A stretch of DNA of 64,000 nucleotides from Lichtheimia corymbifera B2541 (GCA_000697475.1 JNEU01000742.1:100565-164564), one strand, 5' to 3'; counted from the first letter of the stretch, positions 1-13,394 are shown. Notes: generated by a model from the sequence alone, not told the origin. A program made the numbers and translations.

Positions 1-950
1 TCGCTGAGTCATGCTGATCAACTCCATTCATTTAAAAATTGTATGCTTCATTATGAGGTTTTATGAATCGGGCGGTCCATATATAGGACGGGTGAGACGC
101 AAGTAGGGTGCATAGTGCACACCCCCGCCATTGTCTACCTCCATCGTGAAACTTGGTCAGGGCCGTGGGCTTCGACATGCTGACCAACTCCATTCATATT
201 AAAGTCGCAGGCTTCATTGCGGTAAATAACATGGGAGCGCCGGACGATGAATGGATGGGAATATACATAGGGAGGACGACCCATGACCTCGAGATTGCCC
301 ACTACAAACTTGAAACTTTCACACAAGATACTCTTGGACATGCAGATCAAATTTGTCTTGATAAAGACATCACGCTTCATTTAAGAATTTTGAATGGGAG
401 CGTATAATGTGGGTTTGACAATGCTGGTCGGAAATTGGGTATGCGACCAAATTCATGAAATGTCATTTAGTATGAATAACCTTGGGATTCCCCATCTTGA
501 ACTTGAAACTTGGTCAGAAGATTCGCTACGTCATGCTGGTCAACTCCATTCATTTAAAAACTACATGTTTCATTATGAGAAGGTTCAATGTTCAACGGTC
601 CAAAAATAGAAGTGATGATAGACGGACGTAAGTCCATAGTGCACGTCCCCGTAATTACCCATATCGAACTTCAAGCTTAGTCAGAAGGTCGGTAAGATAT
701 GCCTATTAACTTCATTCATTTCAATACCATACGATTCACTATGTATGGCATTCAAATACGGGTTGCTGGTGTGGGTCGGCTTATTACAAAGATTATTTTA
801 TTGCAAATGTTGATGGCAAAAATTACACGTTCCTGTAAAGCTGAACACTACGAGATTATAATGCGGCTGCATAATTTGTATGATCATCATTCCATAGCTA
901 GTGTTCAGCGAGAAATAAAAGTTTACTAGTTAAGCGAGCAATCCAAGTCG
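1..950. repeat. Dispersed repeat, left copy (inverted relative at 35.57-36.58 kb)
   Basis: This stretch has no credible gene. It is built from related modules, each carrying a core of the form CATGCTGATCAACTCC followed by an A/T-rich tail. Cores start near 10, 176 and 532, with a weaker one near 696. The same modules occur reverse-complemented at 35.57-36.58 kb; for example the CAAGTAGGGTG block and the CTTGGTCAGGCC-type block near 100-170 have inverted counterparts near 36,150-36,220. The short ORFs here run across the modules and look incidental. No terminal repeats or transposase were seen, so the element class is unknown. Confidence 0.8.
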
Positions 951-994
951 CTAGTTTATTTGCATTATCAAAGTATGCTCTGAATGATATTATG

Positions 995-2462
995 TCATGT
1001 CACTAAACTCGAGCTTGGTGTATATGCTTGATGCGAATGTTGAAATATGCTTTGATGGCTGTGAACTAAACTACGTGGATGAATCGTTGAGGGTGGATCC
1101 AAAACAGTGCATTTCCGCTCTTGTTGATTCTTCCCTATGAGCCGTTCTGATCCCGTCATTGATCCAAATCTTCTCATACTGGATTCTGAATGCCTTCTTA
1201 AACCTTGCACCTCTGATCGAGTGGTATCTTCTATTGATGAAGGTGCTGGCGGTAGCGATCGGTCATGATAAGCGTTGTCTTGAGATGCCAATATAGTCAT
1301 GCTGTAACCTAGCAACGTCCATATCAGAGCAGCCACCAAGGATGGATTGCTGCGTAGTGGTGATGTGTTGTTATTGTTGTCGTCGTCGTTATGCACAATG
1401 ATATCTTGTTGATACGGTTTGGATGAGGAATGTGTATGATGTTGTGGTGATGATGGAGGTGAAGGTGGAGCAATGTTGGTGGCGTTCGTAACAGCAGTTT
1501 CAATCGGCAAAGACTTTTCCAAAGAATGCATCTTGTTATTTGCAGACAATGAATTGGTGTTTTGATGTGATGTATTTGGTGTATTTGGTGCATTAGGCCG
1601 ATTGGATGATGGTGACGTTCGATTGTCGTCATTGTTCTTCTCTGGTGGTCTAGATGCTGATGGTGATGATCCTCCCTTGTCAAGTCTTCGCATAAGTTCT
1701 CTGTTCTTTTCTCGGCACAATGCAAGTTGAAGCTTCAGGTCATCTCTCTCTTTTTGTAACTTGTCAGCATTCGCACGGATAAATGACACCTCGAGGTTCA
1801 ATCGCTCGTTCTCATGTTTTTGATGCTGCAAATCATTCTCCAATGTAGTAACGTATTCTATATATGAAGACAATGAATTTACCACTCCCATCGTGTGGAT
1901 AACGAATCGCTTTGTTACCTTTCTTACGAGTCCTGAACTTTCTTGCGGAAATCTTGTTTCGCAGTTGTCTCCTTTCCTTTGAAGTCATCTTCTTGAGCTC
2001 GGATTCTGATAGATGATCATCCTGGTCTTCTTGTTGTCGCCGTTTATCAGATGCTTTTTCATCATGGCCCTGCTGTACATGTTCTTCAGACAAACTTCTA
2101 CCACTGTTACTGCTGCCTCTTCCATCAGGACTCGCTGACGATATTGATTGGGTGCAAGGCGTATTATGAATGACTGGAATAGTGGTTGATGGTGGCGTAT
2201 TGAAGGTAGATTGTGTCAGGGCACTCATCGTTAATGCATTCATTGTTGGCTGTTGAGTAGGAATGGCTTGGAGTGGAGATAAAGACATGGCTTGGGGTAA
2301 AGGACTATCAAACAAGGCTTGAAACGAATTGGCGTTTCCAAGGGCTTCATTCCCTGGACCATTGTTGACAGGCAAGGTTGTCGTCGTCATGTCCACCATC
2401 GAATTCGTCAATAGCCAGTCGAATAGTTGTAGATTGTCGTCATGGTTGTCGTTGTTGCTCAT
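995..2462 (-). CDS. bZIP transcription factor with a hydrophobic C-terminal segment
   Basis: Two exons, complement(995..1857, 1919..2462), 468 aa. The 61-base intron splits the basic region; splicing joins a basic stretch ending in FRTRKK directly to EYVTTLE, the usual fungal bZIP arrangement. The basic region sits at about residues 160-185 with an NxxSAxxFR-type signature. A leucine-zipper heptad follows for about 45 residues and then Ser/Asn/Pro-rich low complexity. Near residues 345-368 there is an uncharged run containing SLVAALIWTLLGYSMTILAS, long enough to cross a membrane. The N-terminal third is Gln/Thr/Ser-rich and could be an activation region. I chose the ATG at 2462 (MSNNDN) because upstream in-frame sequence looks like leader. 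It is divergent from the MFS gene at 3073. Target genes cannot be inferred. Confidence 0.88.
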
Positions 2463-3072
2463 GTGTGAAGTAATAAATAGAAAAAGTGGAGAAGAAGAGT
2501 GGCTGAAACCATCTCCATCGGTTCCCACCTTAATCGGACGTTTCACCAACGCTACTGCTGCTGACCTTAGATAATACATTTGCATGCATGATGATCCTTA
2601 GCAATCACTGCTACCCTTACGCCATGAAACGATAAACCGCCCATCTATTATAGTACATTTGTTTATATAGACTTTACCACAAATGAATTTATATACATAC
2701 ACTAACCTACCAGGATGCACAAAAATGCTGTTTGGATGATATGGGTTGCTGGGTGTCGCCATAATAGCGTCACAATATGTGCGTTTTATCAACCTTTTGG
2801 AGCGATGGCATCTATATATCAGTAGTCTTCAGAAGGAACAATGTATCCTCTCCACGATTCTTTGTAATCAGCCAAATATAATAATATGTCTGCGATGCTT
2901 GAAAAAGGTAACACGGACCCATCCAAGAACCACTTGGAATGTTTATGCATCTAATGCAGCATTCGGCATCGGGATCGAATTTCGTTTTATGCCCACTCCT
3001 GAACTCAATCGATCCTTTATAAACACAAAGATGACCAGTGGCGAGATATCTAGCACCCCTTTATTCTAATAT
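2463..3072. promoter_or_regulatory. Divergent intergenic region between the bZIP and MFS genes
   Basis: About 610 bases separate the two start codons, so both promoters probably lie here. No convincing gene, TATA box or repeat stands out. Small ORFs crossing it lack coding character. Confidence 0.5.
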
Positions 3073-5276
3073 ATGTCTTCAGCACAGGATCGCAATATTG
3101 ACAACCAGACATCGGCCACCATCGAAAAACGTGCACATGATGAAGCAACTCGGATCACAGGACCAAGACTTGCACTTGTGATGGTACAGTAGCAGTTGCT
3201 TATGATATTGTATCATTGATAGCACTAAAATCTATGCCATGTACATAGGTTAGCCTATTTTTCAGCTTGTTGCTGGTATCCTTGGATCAGTCAATTGGTA
3301 TGCATGTACTATTAAAAGCCTTGAGTATACAACACAATCTCACATCATCAATCATTACCTTCATTCACCAGTCTCCACAGCATTACCCGTCATTGCATCC
3401 ACATTTAAAACACTCGATGAGGTGGAATGGGTTGGTACGGCATATATCCTCCCCATGACATCATGTCAGCTACTTTTCGGAAAGGTATGAATAATGATGC
3501 TGGAGAACAATTACCCCGTTTCGATTTGCTTTTCTAAAACCGCCACCATGCCAGCTTGCAAGCATCTTTGGGCGTAAAATTATATTGGTTATCTCAATTA
3601 TCACCTTCCTGATTGGCAGTAAGTACCGTTACGTTTGTTGTTTGAGACTCCTTGTTGATGAGTTGGCAACAGGTGCTCTTGCTGGAGCAGCACAAAATTT
3701 CACAATGTTATGTGTCACGCGAGGTAAGTATATAGACCCATGGACGTAGCTTGAGCCAAAATGATTGACGTACATATGATGAATGAGAAAAGCTATTCAA
3801 GGCATTGGAGGTGCTGGTATTGCTCCTTCTGTTATGATGGCGATTAGTGATTTGGTGACACTTCGTGAACGAGGAAAATACCAAGTAAACCATTTCTATT
3901 GTTATCAAGGACGATGATGATGTTGACTTGGCAAAATGGCAGAGCATGGTTGCATTATGTTGGGCAACCGGATCCATGGCAGGCCCAGTAGTCGGTGGTG
4001 TTTTAGCGGATACGAATTGGCGTTGGATTTTCTTCATCAACCTACCGATTGGTACACTTGCTTTGGTGTCGCTCTTTGTATTTTTACGTATCCCAAACAA
4101 TGATGTACATCAAAGTCCATGGTGGAAGCAGCTGAAACGGATTGACTTTGTTGGTGCATCAACGTTTATCGCCAGTGTAGTGTGCTTCTTGTTAGCCACA
4201 CAATGGGGTGGAGTCCGCTATTCGTGGTCTAGTCCCACAGTGATTGCGCTATTTGTGGCTGCAGCAGTGCTCCTTATTATGACGATTATAGTTTCATGGA
4301 AGCTGACTACTGAACCAATGCTGGAATTAGACATGTTTTACGACCGTGCAAGATCAGCGCTGTATATTGCAGTAGTGGCCATTGCCAGTGCCATGTTTAC
4401 CAACATTTTCTATTTACCAATATACTTTCAAGTTGCCAACGGAGATTCACCAGTGATAGCAGGAGCTGAGATGTTGTCATTTCTTGTCCCTGTGGATTTG
4501 GTCAGCGTCATTTCTGGTTTCCTCGTATCAATGACAGGGCACTACAAGATCATGTTTCTCATTGGCACTGCCTTTATTGCTATTGGAGGTGGTCTACAAA
4601 CAATGCTTTCAATTGATAGTGGAAGAGCTGCGCAGGTGTGCTATCAAGTAGTTTCTGGTGCAGGTGTTGGATTTTGTATTCAAAAGTAGGTAAAACTATT
4701 TACATCGTATAGCATGTTTCACAGCATCTCATCATGCAATGCATGTTAGCCTCTTCGTCGCAGCACAAGCATCTGCACCACAAGACAGGTACGAGTAGTA
4801 AGATCATGCAATAGGCAAGCAGACATGCATGGCTAACCGTTACACTATAAAGGGTGATGTCTGCCATTGCTTTGGTTTCCTTTTTTGAGTACTTTGGATT
4901 CGCATGTGGTATTGCCATGGGAGGTGCAATATTCAACAACACGCTGCAGCACTATTTGCGCAACAATACAACTCTCAGCATGAGCCAAATCAAGGAGGCG
5001 CAAAGGAATCCAGAAATGATAAAGAATATTCGTGATCCAGGCCTTCAAAGAATGGTTGCATCCGCTTTTGCCTCAGCTCTTCAAAGAACATTTCTTGTTC
5101 TTGTCGTGTGCGGATCTTTAGCATTTATATGCTCGCTCTTTTTGCAATGGAAGATTTCACCAACATCTGATGACGATGATGATAAAACCCAAACGGATAG
5201 TAATGGCGATTCCAGCGATAAAGATAAAAGTGCTACTAGGCAAGGTCGTCCTTTTGATGAGGAGCAGCAGCCATAA
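3073..5276 (+). CDS. MFS multidrug-type transporter (DHA2, 14-TM family)
   Basis: Nine exons: 3073..3183, 3249..3297, 3372..3484, 3555..3618, 3673..3723, 3793..3884, 3943..4685, 4750..4788, 4853..5276; 561 aa, all phases consistent. The protein should be a proton-coupled exporter in the plasma or vacuolar membrane. Family signatures include LDQSIVSTALPVIAS at the end of TM1, the following EWVGTAYILP segment, FGRK in the cytoplasmic loop, GIGGAGI, and the GPVVGGVLAD motif C-like stretch before NWRWIFFINLPIG. The loops and length fit the 14-TM drug:H+ antiporters of fungi. The C-terminus is a charged tail of Asp, Lys and Ser. The start gives a short hydrophilic N-terminus before TM1. Substrate cannot be predicted; related proteins export drugs, toxins or basic amino acids. 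Confidence 0.92.
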
Positions 5277-6196
5277 GCTTCGGATTAACTCTGCCTTTGG
5301 ACCAACTCAAAAGTAAATCTTTGATATCATGTACATGCATAAGGGACAAGACAAATTGTCAAGGAGATAGGATCAAAAGCTATATATACTTTATTAAATG
5401 ACAATCCCCCTCCTCGTGTAACATCCATGGGGACATGTGATGAGACACATTTTTAACTCTGTGGTGTTTACATTTTCCCTTGCACAAAAACGGCCGCATG
5501 AAACGAATACAGCAAGCCATCCACAGCCGTATATGACCCCGAATGACCAGATCACAAGAGCCATGCCGCCAATATTTCAGATACACAAGGAGGAACTTCT
5601 TTGTGATGAGGAGTCAATATATCGGTGAGCAAATCGGATGCATTGCAATGGAGCAAATCAACAGGGTGCAATGCGGGGAGAGCAAGGAGATACATCTTTA
5701 CCAGCTTTTGGATGATAGGACAAGGAGAAAGAACAGTAATGATGAGGGTTCATATTCATGCTTGCTGTTACAAAAGGAGTGGAAAAAGGTAAATTCGCTT
5801 GGGGAAATGCCCTCCTTATTATTCCCGACTGCATTACAATGACTGATATAAAGTTTTCAATTGACACTGAAAGCGTGTACAGTGCTAAAGTGATGCATGT
5901 CACTTTAGGTGTATGCAAAATAGCTTGCTGTGGGTAGGTTACGAAGCGTGGGACAAGATCTTGACCCAGCGGAAAGTCAAGAAATGCTGGACGAGTAACG
6001 TTTAGATGAAATGGGACAAATCTTGGGGTCATACGACGATAGAATAGTATGGCACAGCAGTTATAGAACATACACACCCTTTCTATGGGGGTGTTTCCAA
6101 GGCAACCCTATTGGCTTTATAGGTTGGTTTCAATTTTACCCTCCTTTTCTTTCACTTTCTTTTCCATCAAACACACACTTTACTCGTTAATTAATA
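5277..6196. other. Intergenic, no gene seen
   Basis: About 920 bases between the MFS gene and the acyl-CoA synthetase. A 139-codon minus-strand ORF (5658-6077) has no recognisable motif and is probably chance. The last 100 bases before the next start are CT-rich, as is common just upstream of fungal genes. Confidence 0.6.
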
Positions 6197-8585
6197 ATGC
6201 CACCCCAGTACAAACCACCTTACACTGTACCTGCACCCAATGCACAAAATGTCGAGGGCGAGACAGCAGCCATGCGACATTTTCTTTTCAAGGATAAGTT
6301 AGTGGATAAGCCTGATGAGGTAGAAAAGCAGACCATGTGGGCCATGTATCTCCATGGCAACGAAATCGGCGGAGGTATATAAAAGTGCACTTGCATATTT
6401 ATTTGGGTATCTTATTCTTCACGTACATAGATCGACCTTTCTTGGGAGCAAGGCGGATGGAAGATGGTGTTGCAAAGGAATACGTATGGCAAACTCATAA
6501 GCAAGTACGTGAGCGAATCGATAATTTTGCAAAGGGGTTGTCGACCCTTGGCTTGAAACGACAGAAATCATTGGGTATCTACAGTGTGAATCGGCCCGAA
6601 TGGGTAAGTCTTTTTTGGCTGACAGGAGAAAAAAAAGTGGAATGATACTTACATGCGCATATAGACGATTTCCGAGCTTGCATGTTATCGTCAAGCATAC
6701 ATCATTGTGGCTCTTTACGACACCTTGGGTGCTGAAGCCATGGAGCACATTATCAACCAAGTCGACATGGAATTCATTGTTGCAAGCTCCGACAAGGTTG
6801 GAAATATTGCTCGGCTCAAGGATAAGTTGCCAACCATCAAGACAGTGATTGCAATGGATGATAAGGTTAAACAAGAGGATAAGGATGCTGCTGCAAGGGC
6901 GGGTTTGGTTCTTCACTTCTTTCAAGATGTGGAAAAACTTGGTCAAAGTCTTACTGAAGAAGAGCATGCAGGCCCTGAACCTGATGATATTGCAACCATT
7001 TGCTACACAAGGTAAAGCAACAAGGCACTGGCATTCAAAGTGGGTTTAATGTTAACATGCTATCGTTTATAGTGGTACAACAGGTGTACCCAAAGGTGCT
7101 GTATTAACGCATGCAAACTGCGCTGCACCCATTGCTTCCATCTCTGCTCTTGGTGAAACCGGTAGCTTTGCCAAGGTCAACCACACTGATGTTTACATCT
7201 CATATCTACCAATGGCTCATGTCTTTGAGCGTGCTGCTCAAGGTATTCATGTATATAAGGGAGCCTCCATTGGATACTACCAGGTATGAGCATATCATAG
7301 GGATGCGTAATTAATATGCTGATGGCTTATCATTATGCAGGGCGATACGTTAAAACTATTGGATGATATTGCTGTGCTAAGACCCACTGTGTTTTGCTCC
7401 GTGCCACGTCTTTTTAACAAGATTTATGACAAGGTGCTGTCAGGTGTTAAAGCCAAGGGAGGAGCTAGCAGCTTTCTATTCAATACGGCATTCAACCAAA
7501 AGAAAGCCAATTTACACAAGACGGTGCATCATTGGCTTTGGGATAAGGTCGTCTTTGGACAAGTAAGTCATGGTGGCGAGATAAGAGATGGCTCATGCGT
7601 CATGGCACATGTTGGGGATGATGATGATGATGATTGATGACGGATGATAGATCCGAGCCAAACTAGGTGGACGTATCCGATTTATCCTCAGCGGATCGGC
7701 ACCCGTGTCACCAGATGTCATGGATTTCATGCGTATCTGCTTTTCAGCCCGGGTGTTTGAAGGTTATGGCCAAACTGAAAATTTCTGCGGTGGATGTTTG
7801 ACCGTGCAAGACGATAATACATCAGGCGTTGTGGGTGTGCCATTCCCTTGCACTGAAATCAAGCTTATTGATGTACCCGACATGGAATCCCTATCGACTG
7901 ACAAGCCATATCCAAGAGGAGAAATTTGTATGAGAGGTCACTCGGTCATGCGAGAATACTATCAAGTGCCCGATAAAACAGCTGAGACAATTGACAGTGA
8001 TGGGTGGTTGCGTACCGGTGACATTGGACTATTTGACAGTGCTGGACGTCTTCAGATCATTGACCGACGTAAGAACATCTTTAAACTATCACAGGTAAAC
8101 CATTTTATACATGCTTTATTGCGTCATGCCATGCTCACATTACGATGATATGTACCTAAATTCTCATGTAGGGCGAGTACATTGCACCTGAAAAGATTGA
8201 AGGCGTCTACCAAAAGCATGAATTGATTGCACAAGCCTTTGTGTATGGCGATTCCCTGCAGCCATCGGTGGTCGGCATTATCGTACCTGACAAGGAGGCG
8301 CTGTTGCGTTGGGCATCAAACAAAGATATGTCAGCTGAGCAGCTATGTGCATCCGAAGACGTCAAAAAAGAAATCTTGGGTCTTCTGACGACATATGGCA
8401 AGCAAAATGACCTCAAGAGCTTTGAACAGATCAAAGCCTTGCACTTGACGATGGATGAGTTCACTGTCGAAAATGATCTCCTGACACCAACTTTCAAACT
8501 AAAGCGTGAAGTAGCCAAAAATGTTTATGGAGAGCAAATCAAGAGCATGTATGAGACCCTATCCAATGGCCGTAGCTTTAATTAA
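6197..8585 (+). CDS. Long-chain fatty acyl-CoA synthetase (Faa1/ACSL type)
   Basis: Seven exons: 6197..6374, 6431..6603, 6665..7011, 7073..7283, 7341..7562, 7651..8094, 8172..8585; 662 aa, the usual family length. It activates long-chain fatty acids to acyl-CoA with ATP via an acyl-adenylate. Visible motifs are the AMP-binding P-loop YTSGTTGVPKGAV (about residue 232, split by an intron), YLPMAHVFER, the GYGQTEN adenylate motif, the DGWLRTGDIG aspartate motif, and DRRKNIFKLSQGEYIAPEKIE, which in ACSL proteins spans the fatty-acid-binding signature and the hinge. The C-terminus (RSFN) is not a PTS1 signal, so peroxisomal import by that route is unlikely; ER, lipid droplet or mitochondrial surface is more likely. 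The start at 6197 begins MPPQYKPPYTV. Confidence 0.95.
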
Positions 8586-9449
8586 GTACTAGTAGTAATT
8601 GCCAAAGATCTATCCAATAATGATAATACATGTGTGTTATGAGAAGGGTTTATACTCATGATGATGATGTACATACATATTTGACCCTTAATCTTGTTGC
8701 TGCAGAAACAGCAGCGTGGATCACACCGAGACTGATTTTTTTTAAAGTAGGTGATGTCGTGTTTTCCCCCGGCTCGAAGGCCGGTTTGGCAGAAACTATT
8801 TTTATTTTTGGGTTGGGATTTAGCAAAAAGTAACCTAAATGGCGATGCCGTCGAGCTATCCGGGACAACATTGATGCTGTTGTTTGTGGGTAACCCATAG
8901 ACAAAACATGTTTTGGGTCGATCCAAGGTAAACAAACAAAGGACACACGAGACTTTGTATGATCTCGAGTGTGTGAGTGGTGTAGATCGTAGATCGAGTG
9001 ATCGAACATAAAGGAAATATAGCAGCACGTGCTGCACTCTTTTGATGTTTAAGTCCCCTTGTTTGCACCATACGTGACAGTGCATGTGTAACCTGTGCGC
9101 AAGTGTTGCGTGATCTCCACCAGCTCCAGCATCCAGAACGTAGATGTACGCTAATGGATACGCATGAATATGGATCAGGGCATTTTATCACCAAAATGGT
9201 AAGACGGACGATAGAGGGTGGTGGATGGCTGCAGCTGCTTTTGCTCCCGACAACCGATATTGCAGAAAGATGATGCGCTGTATATAAAAGGGAGATGGTT
9301 GACATTGTCTCCCCCTTCCTCCCATATCTTTTTTACTCCTGTCGATCCCATCCTACATTCATTGTTTCTTTCCTTAGCACACGACAATTTTCCCTTCCTT
9401 TTTGTTCTCCATACTACTCCTACGACAATTCCACATTCACAACAACGCT
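8586..9449. other. Intergenic region containing the promoter of the next MFS gene
   Basis: About 860 bases with no gene visible. A CT-rich leader precedes the start codon at 9450, and a good TATA box lies at 9281. Confidence 0.6.
9281..9290 (+). promoter_or_regulatory. TATA box (TATATAAAAG) of the ACS-family MFS gene
   Basis: A clear TATATAAAAG lies about 160 bases upstream of the ATG at 9450 and is followed by a pyrimidine-rich leader. Position and sequence fit a core promoter; no initiation site can be read from sequence alone. Confidence 0.55.
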
Positions 9450-11316
9450 ATGACCCAACTCGATAACAAAATCGAACGAGACCTGCTACGAAAACTAGAT
9501 AGGCGTCTTGTTGCATGGGCTGCCTTGGCATACTTTTCAAATGTGTTGCTACGTAACAATATGCGTAAGTACCCGACATTGTGTGTCTATATATATGTGG
9601 CAATAGATACTAACGCATAATACATACGCCATTATCGATCGATTAGCACACGCCTTTACCAATGGCATGAACACAGACCTTCATCTAAATTCATCCGCAT
9701 ACAACTGGGCCAACAGCATGTTCTTTATCAGTTACTCCATGTAAGTATGACCACCATTATTACCACTTTTTGTCTCCTTCCCGCACAAGCATCTCCTTGT
9801 GCATATGCTATTTTTGTCAATGGCTGACATGCTCTCTATTGAAATTTCTGCACCATAATTCAGATTCCAAATACCGAGCAACGTTGTATTCAGCCAAGTG
9901 TTACCGCAGTGGTACTTACCATGTGCTGTCATACTGTCTGGACTCCTTAGCAACCTGATGGCGCTTATCACTCATCGACATATCATGTTATTATACGTCG
10001 TACGATTTTGTCTGGGACTGGCAGAAGCTGTAAGTGTTGTGCCCAAGCACAGAAAAAACAAAAAAGATCGCCCAAAATGAGCTATGCATCCAGGGACTCA
10101 CATGAAGGGATTCAAAAATAGGGGTGCTATCCATGCATCATCTTTCTTATTGGCAGCTGGTATCTCCAAAAGGAGCTTAACATCCGGACTGGGATGATCG
10201 TCATTGCGTCCAATCTTGCCAGTGGTGTAAATGGCCTGCTAGGAGGTGCAATTGCATCCAATCTTGAAGATCTGTGGGGTATACGTGGATGGCAGTGGCT
10301 GTTCATTATCCAAGGCATGCTTGCTATTTGCATCGGGATCTCTGGCTTTTTTTGCTTGCCAAACTATCCTCACAATACACCCTGGATCACACCTGAGGAA
10401 CGTCAAATTGCACTACGGCGCAAGCCGATGAGTGTCAAATCGCCACTAGAGGAACAAGAAAGTCTGTTGTTGGTTAGCGCCAAGACGTGAGTGTTGATTG
10501 GTACCTTTATGTTGTGGACATTTCATTTACACATGACCCTTTCCTTCCATATTAGGCTCAAGCACCTAGCAACAACTCCATACTGCTACTTGCTCACAGC
10601 CATGTTTGCATGCATTGTGATGGGTGATACAATCATGCACAATTTGACCATTATTTTGAATGGCCGCGGATATTCATCGGCACATGCAAACTTTTTGAGC
10701 GTGGGTGTGTTTATATTTTCTATCTTTCCAAGTCTAGTGCTAGCACGCACATCCGATACACTTCGTCACAAGGGATTGCATATTTTCTTGGTGTCTTGTT
10801 GGTCTGCCATGTGGTACATGTTCTCGGCTCTTGTAGACACACAAGTCATTCTTTTTGGTGCCGCTTACGGTGCAACACTGAATGCCATCTTGATGCCCAT
10901 CACACTCAACTGGGCGAGTCAGATTTATGCTTGTGATCACGATATGCGCGCCATCATCCTACCAGTCATTGTCACCTTTGGCAATCTTATCCCCTATTTG
11001 ATTCGTCCATTAACATGGGAGGTCACTGATGCGCCTGACTATGGTAAGCTTTTTCCCGTTTTCATTGTTTATCACTTTATTTGGTTGCTAAATGTTTTGA
11101 ATCTACATAGTCAAAGGAAAGTGGTCGTGCGTTGCTGCAGGTCTTGGTGCTGCTTTGTTTTGTGTAATCATTGCACTCCTTCTTCGTCTCAGGATCCTTC
11201 TCCCGCAAGATGTTCGCCGTGAACAACAACCCTTACTTGGTAGCTCAAGTCATGCAAGAAGGAAAAGACGCTACAATCCTCGTTACACAACCGACTACAA
11301 GTCTCTTAACATGTAA
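9450..11316 (+). CDS. MFS transporter, anion:cation symporter family (Dal5/Tna1-like)
   Basis: Six exons: 9450..9564, 9647..9740, 9864..10029, 10122..10486, 10556..11043, 11111..11316; 477 aa, consistent phases. The N-terminus (ERDLLRKLDRRLVAW then about 20 hydrophobic residues) is typical of the fungal allantoate/nicotinate/vitamin permease family, as are FQIPSNVVF after TM2, the LGLAEAGCYPCIIFLIGSWY segment (exons 3-4) and the WRWLF-like GWQWLFIIQG before TM6. About 12 membrane spans are expected, at the plasma membrane. The C-terminus is basic (ARRKRRYNPRY). For exon 4 I chose the acceptor at 10121 over an earlier AG because it alone restores the conserved GSWY-KEL region. Substrate is unknown; an organic anion such as allantoate, nicotinate or pantothenate is plausible. 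Confidence 0.88.
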
Positions 11317-11458
11317 ATCTTTCCTCCTCCACCTCCTCCACCACAACCATCACTTTGTAGTAGTATAGAAAATTGCATATACCCTTCCTTCTCCATTACA
11401 TAGCATCCTCATTGTCATCATCCCTTCATCATCATATAACAAAATTCCACCATCCAAT

Positions 11459-13394
11459 TTAATTGTTGCCAAAGAAACGAGTCATTACACTGAGATAGTG
11501 AGGGGAGATAGTATCCTTGTCGTTTTGATACATGGTCATCAGGGTACCCGTGGCCAACATAAATAGACCGACATCGCCAAACGGCAAATTCCTTGCATAG
11601 CCGCTCTTGACGAGAATGTTCCACCAAGACTCCAATGCACGTGGAAGACAATACATGCCGAGCTCTAGAATACATGTCAGCGTGTGATATTATGGAGCAA
11701 AGAGGTAATACAACTAACCGAGTTGTCGTCCAGGAGCTTCTATAAAAGTCATTGCTCCTCCCACAGCACCTGGTACAAGGTACATCCATGGCCGTTCCTT
11801 TCCAAGTATAGGGCGCATCGCACATGGTGAAGCCAATCCCATGGTTACATACATTGCCAGAAAAATGGTCGACTGCAAACATGATCGAAGAAATTTGCGC
11901 AATACCACAGAAGGTCTACACATGAATCACATGCATTTGTGTGAGTATCAACCCCATTTCCCCACAGCTCTTTTCAGTAGTCGCTTACTGTGTTACAATT
12001 TGACCCGATCTGAACACAGCTGTCATAATCTAAGACCAATCATCCATTAGAACTTGGCCACCAAGAACAATAAACATACTAATACATACCGCATTCAATG
12101 GGAAATACAACTTGAAAGCACGTGCAAATTCTCCTCGGAAGAGATTGACCTTGTCGTGAGTACAGCTAGCTTCCAGAGGATGCTGTAAAGCGCACATGAT
12201 ATAATGATGTCGAATGCCTGGTGGAATGACAGATGCAATAGAAGGGCTGACATGGGTTGCAATAAATTCACGACTCGTTGTGTTTGGAGGCATACGGATA
12301 GACATTTTGGGATCACTAGCAAGGCCGTTGATAGTTTCACCGATGGATACTGAGAGTGGAGCAGCCATTTTTCCAACATAGGAACGCCAACCAGCATGAG
12401 TGAGAAGAAATGAATAGTAAGATTTGGGCATCGTTTCTTGATGGAATAGCAAGGCATACATAAGCTCTGAACTTGCAAGCATCATCACTCCCACACCGGC
12501 CCATCGTTGCATGAATCCAGCGATATGATCATCCCATCCTTTTCCTTGTGGTGTATCCTGATCCTTCTTTTTCTCATGGCGGTGAATCGCCCATTGCTTC
12601 ATAAGCCAAGCGCCAGCAAATTGAATGCTGCGTGTCAAGAGATATAACATGATGGATTGTCGTCGTCGTTTGTCTCGGTCAATCATGAGCGCCATTCCAG
12701 CAATCGCACCAGCGATAAATGAGTTGACACGTTCTGACAATGAGCCATGGCGTCGTAATAAACAGTTGATCCCTTTGTAGCTTCCCAGAAATGTGCTCAG
12801 GAACAAGGCAAACCTCGCTGTATCACTATCCATATATGAGTAAATGTATACAAATATATGATGTTGTCGATGATCCTTACCGGTCAGCTGCTCGCCATAA
12901 TATGCTTGGTCTATGATAGATGTCGTTTGTCGTCGTCGGAGGGATTAGCGACTTTTTGAAAGATGATTCACGTTGCGATGGGATTACCGCTTGAATACTT
13001 TGCCCGTTAAAAGAGCTGGCAAGATGGCAATCAAGTACTTGACACCGAAACCAACAGCAAACGCCTTGAGGAATCCTCGTGTACAATTCTGACTACAGGT
13101 CTTGCCTTCATGCTTGCACTGGTGAGGGGATGCTTTTCCTTGGCTATCTTCACTCGCTTCCATTTGAAGTCTCAAGAGGTTCTGACTATGTAGAATTCAC
13201 GGGTCAACAGAAAAGCAATGAAGAAGCAATACAACATTGGAGTACCTGCTCATGCGATGCAGCTTGTCCTGAAATGAGCGAATCGACGACAATACTGCTT
13301 CCGTTTCCCTGTCCGTCAAGAGCTTGGATACGATGCGTGCAAGTGACTCCAAAAAGTTCTCATAGTAAGAGACCGGTACTCGTACGTCTGCCAT
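11459..13394 (-). CDS. TMEM135-like membrane protein
   Basis: Seven exons, complement(11459..11664, 11719..11915, 11989..12029, 12090..12825, 12881..12910, 12988..13185, 13246..13394); 518 aa. Exon 2 encodes a CxxHxxxxxC...C cluster followed by FLKAFAVGFGVKYL, matching the Cys-rich N-terminal region of TMEM135-family proteins. Several hydrophobic helices follow (ARFALFLSTFLGSYKG, AGAIAGMAL and others), and the C-terminus has ESWWNILVKSG, a pattern at the same place in relatives. Animal TMEM135 affects mitochondrial and peroxisomal dynamics; the fungal role is less clear. Two small internal exons (41 and 30 bases) are needed to keep frame. The 41-base exon rests on frame continuity and consensus sites only. 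Convergent with the MFS gene, 142 bases apart. Confidence 0.85.

Noticed and set aside
5658..6077. 139-codon minus-strand ORF
   Set aside because: No motif, no plausible start context, and unlike real exons here it has no splice signals or conserved segments.
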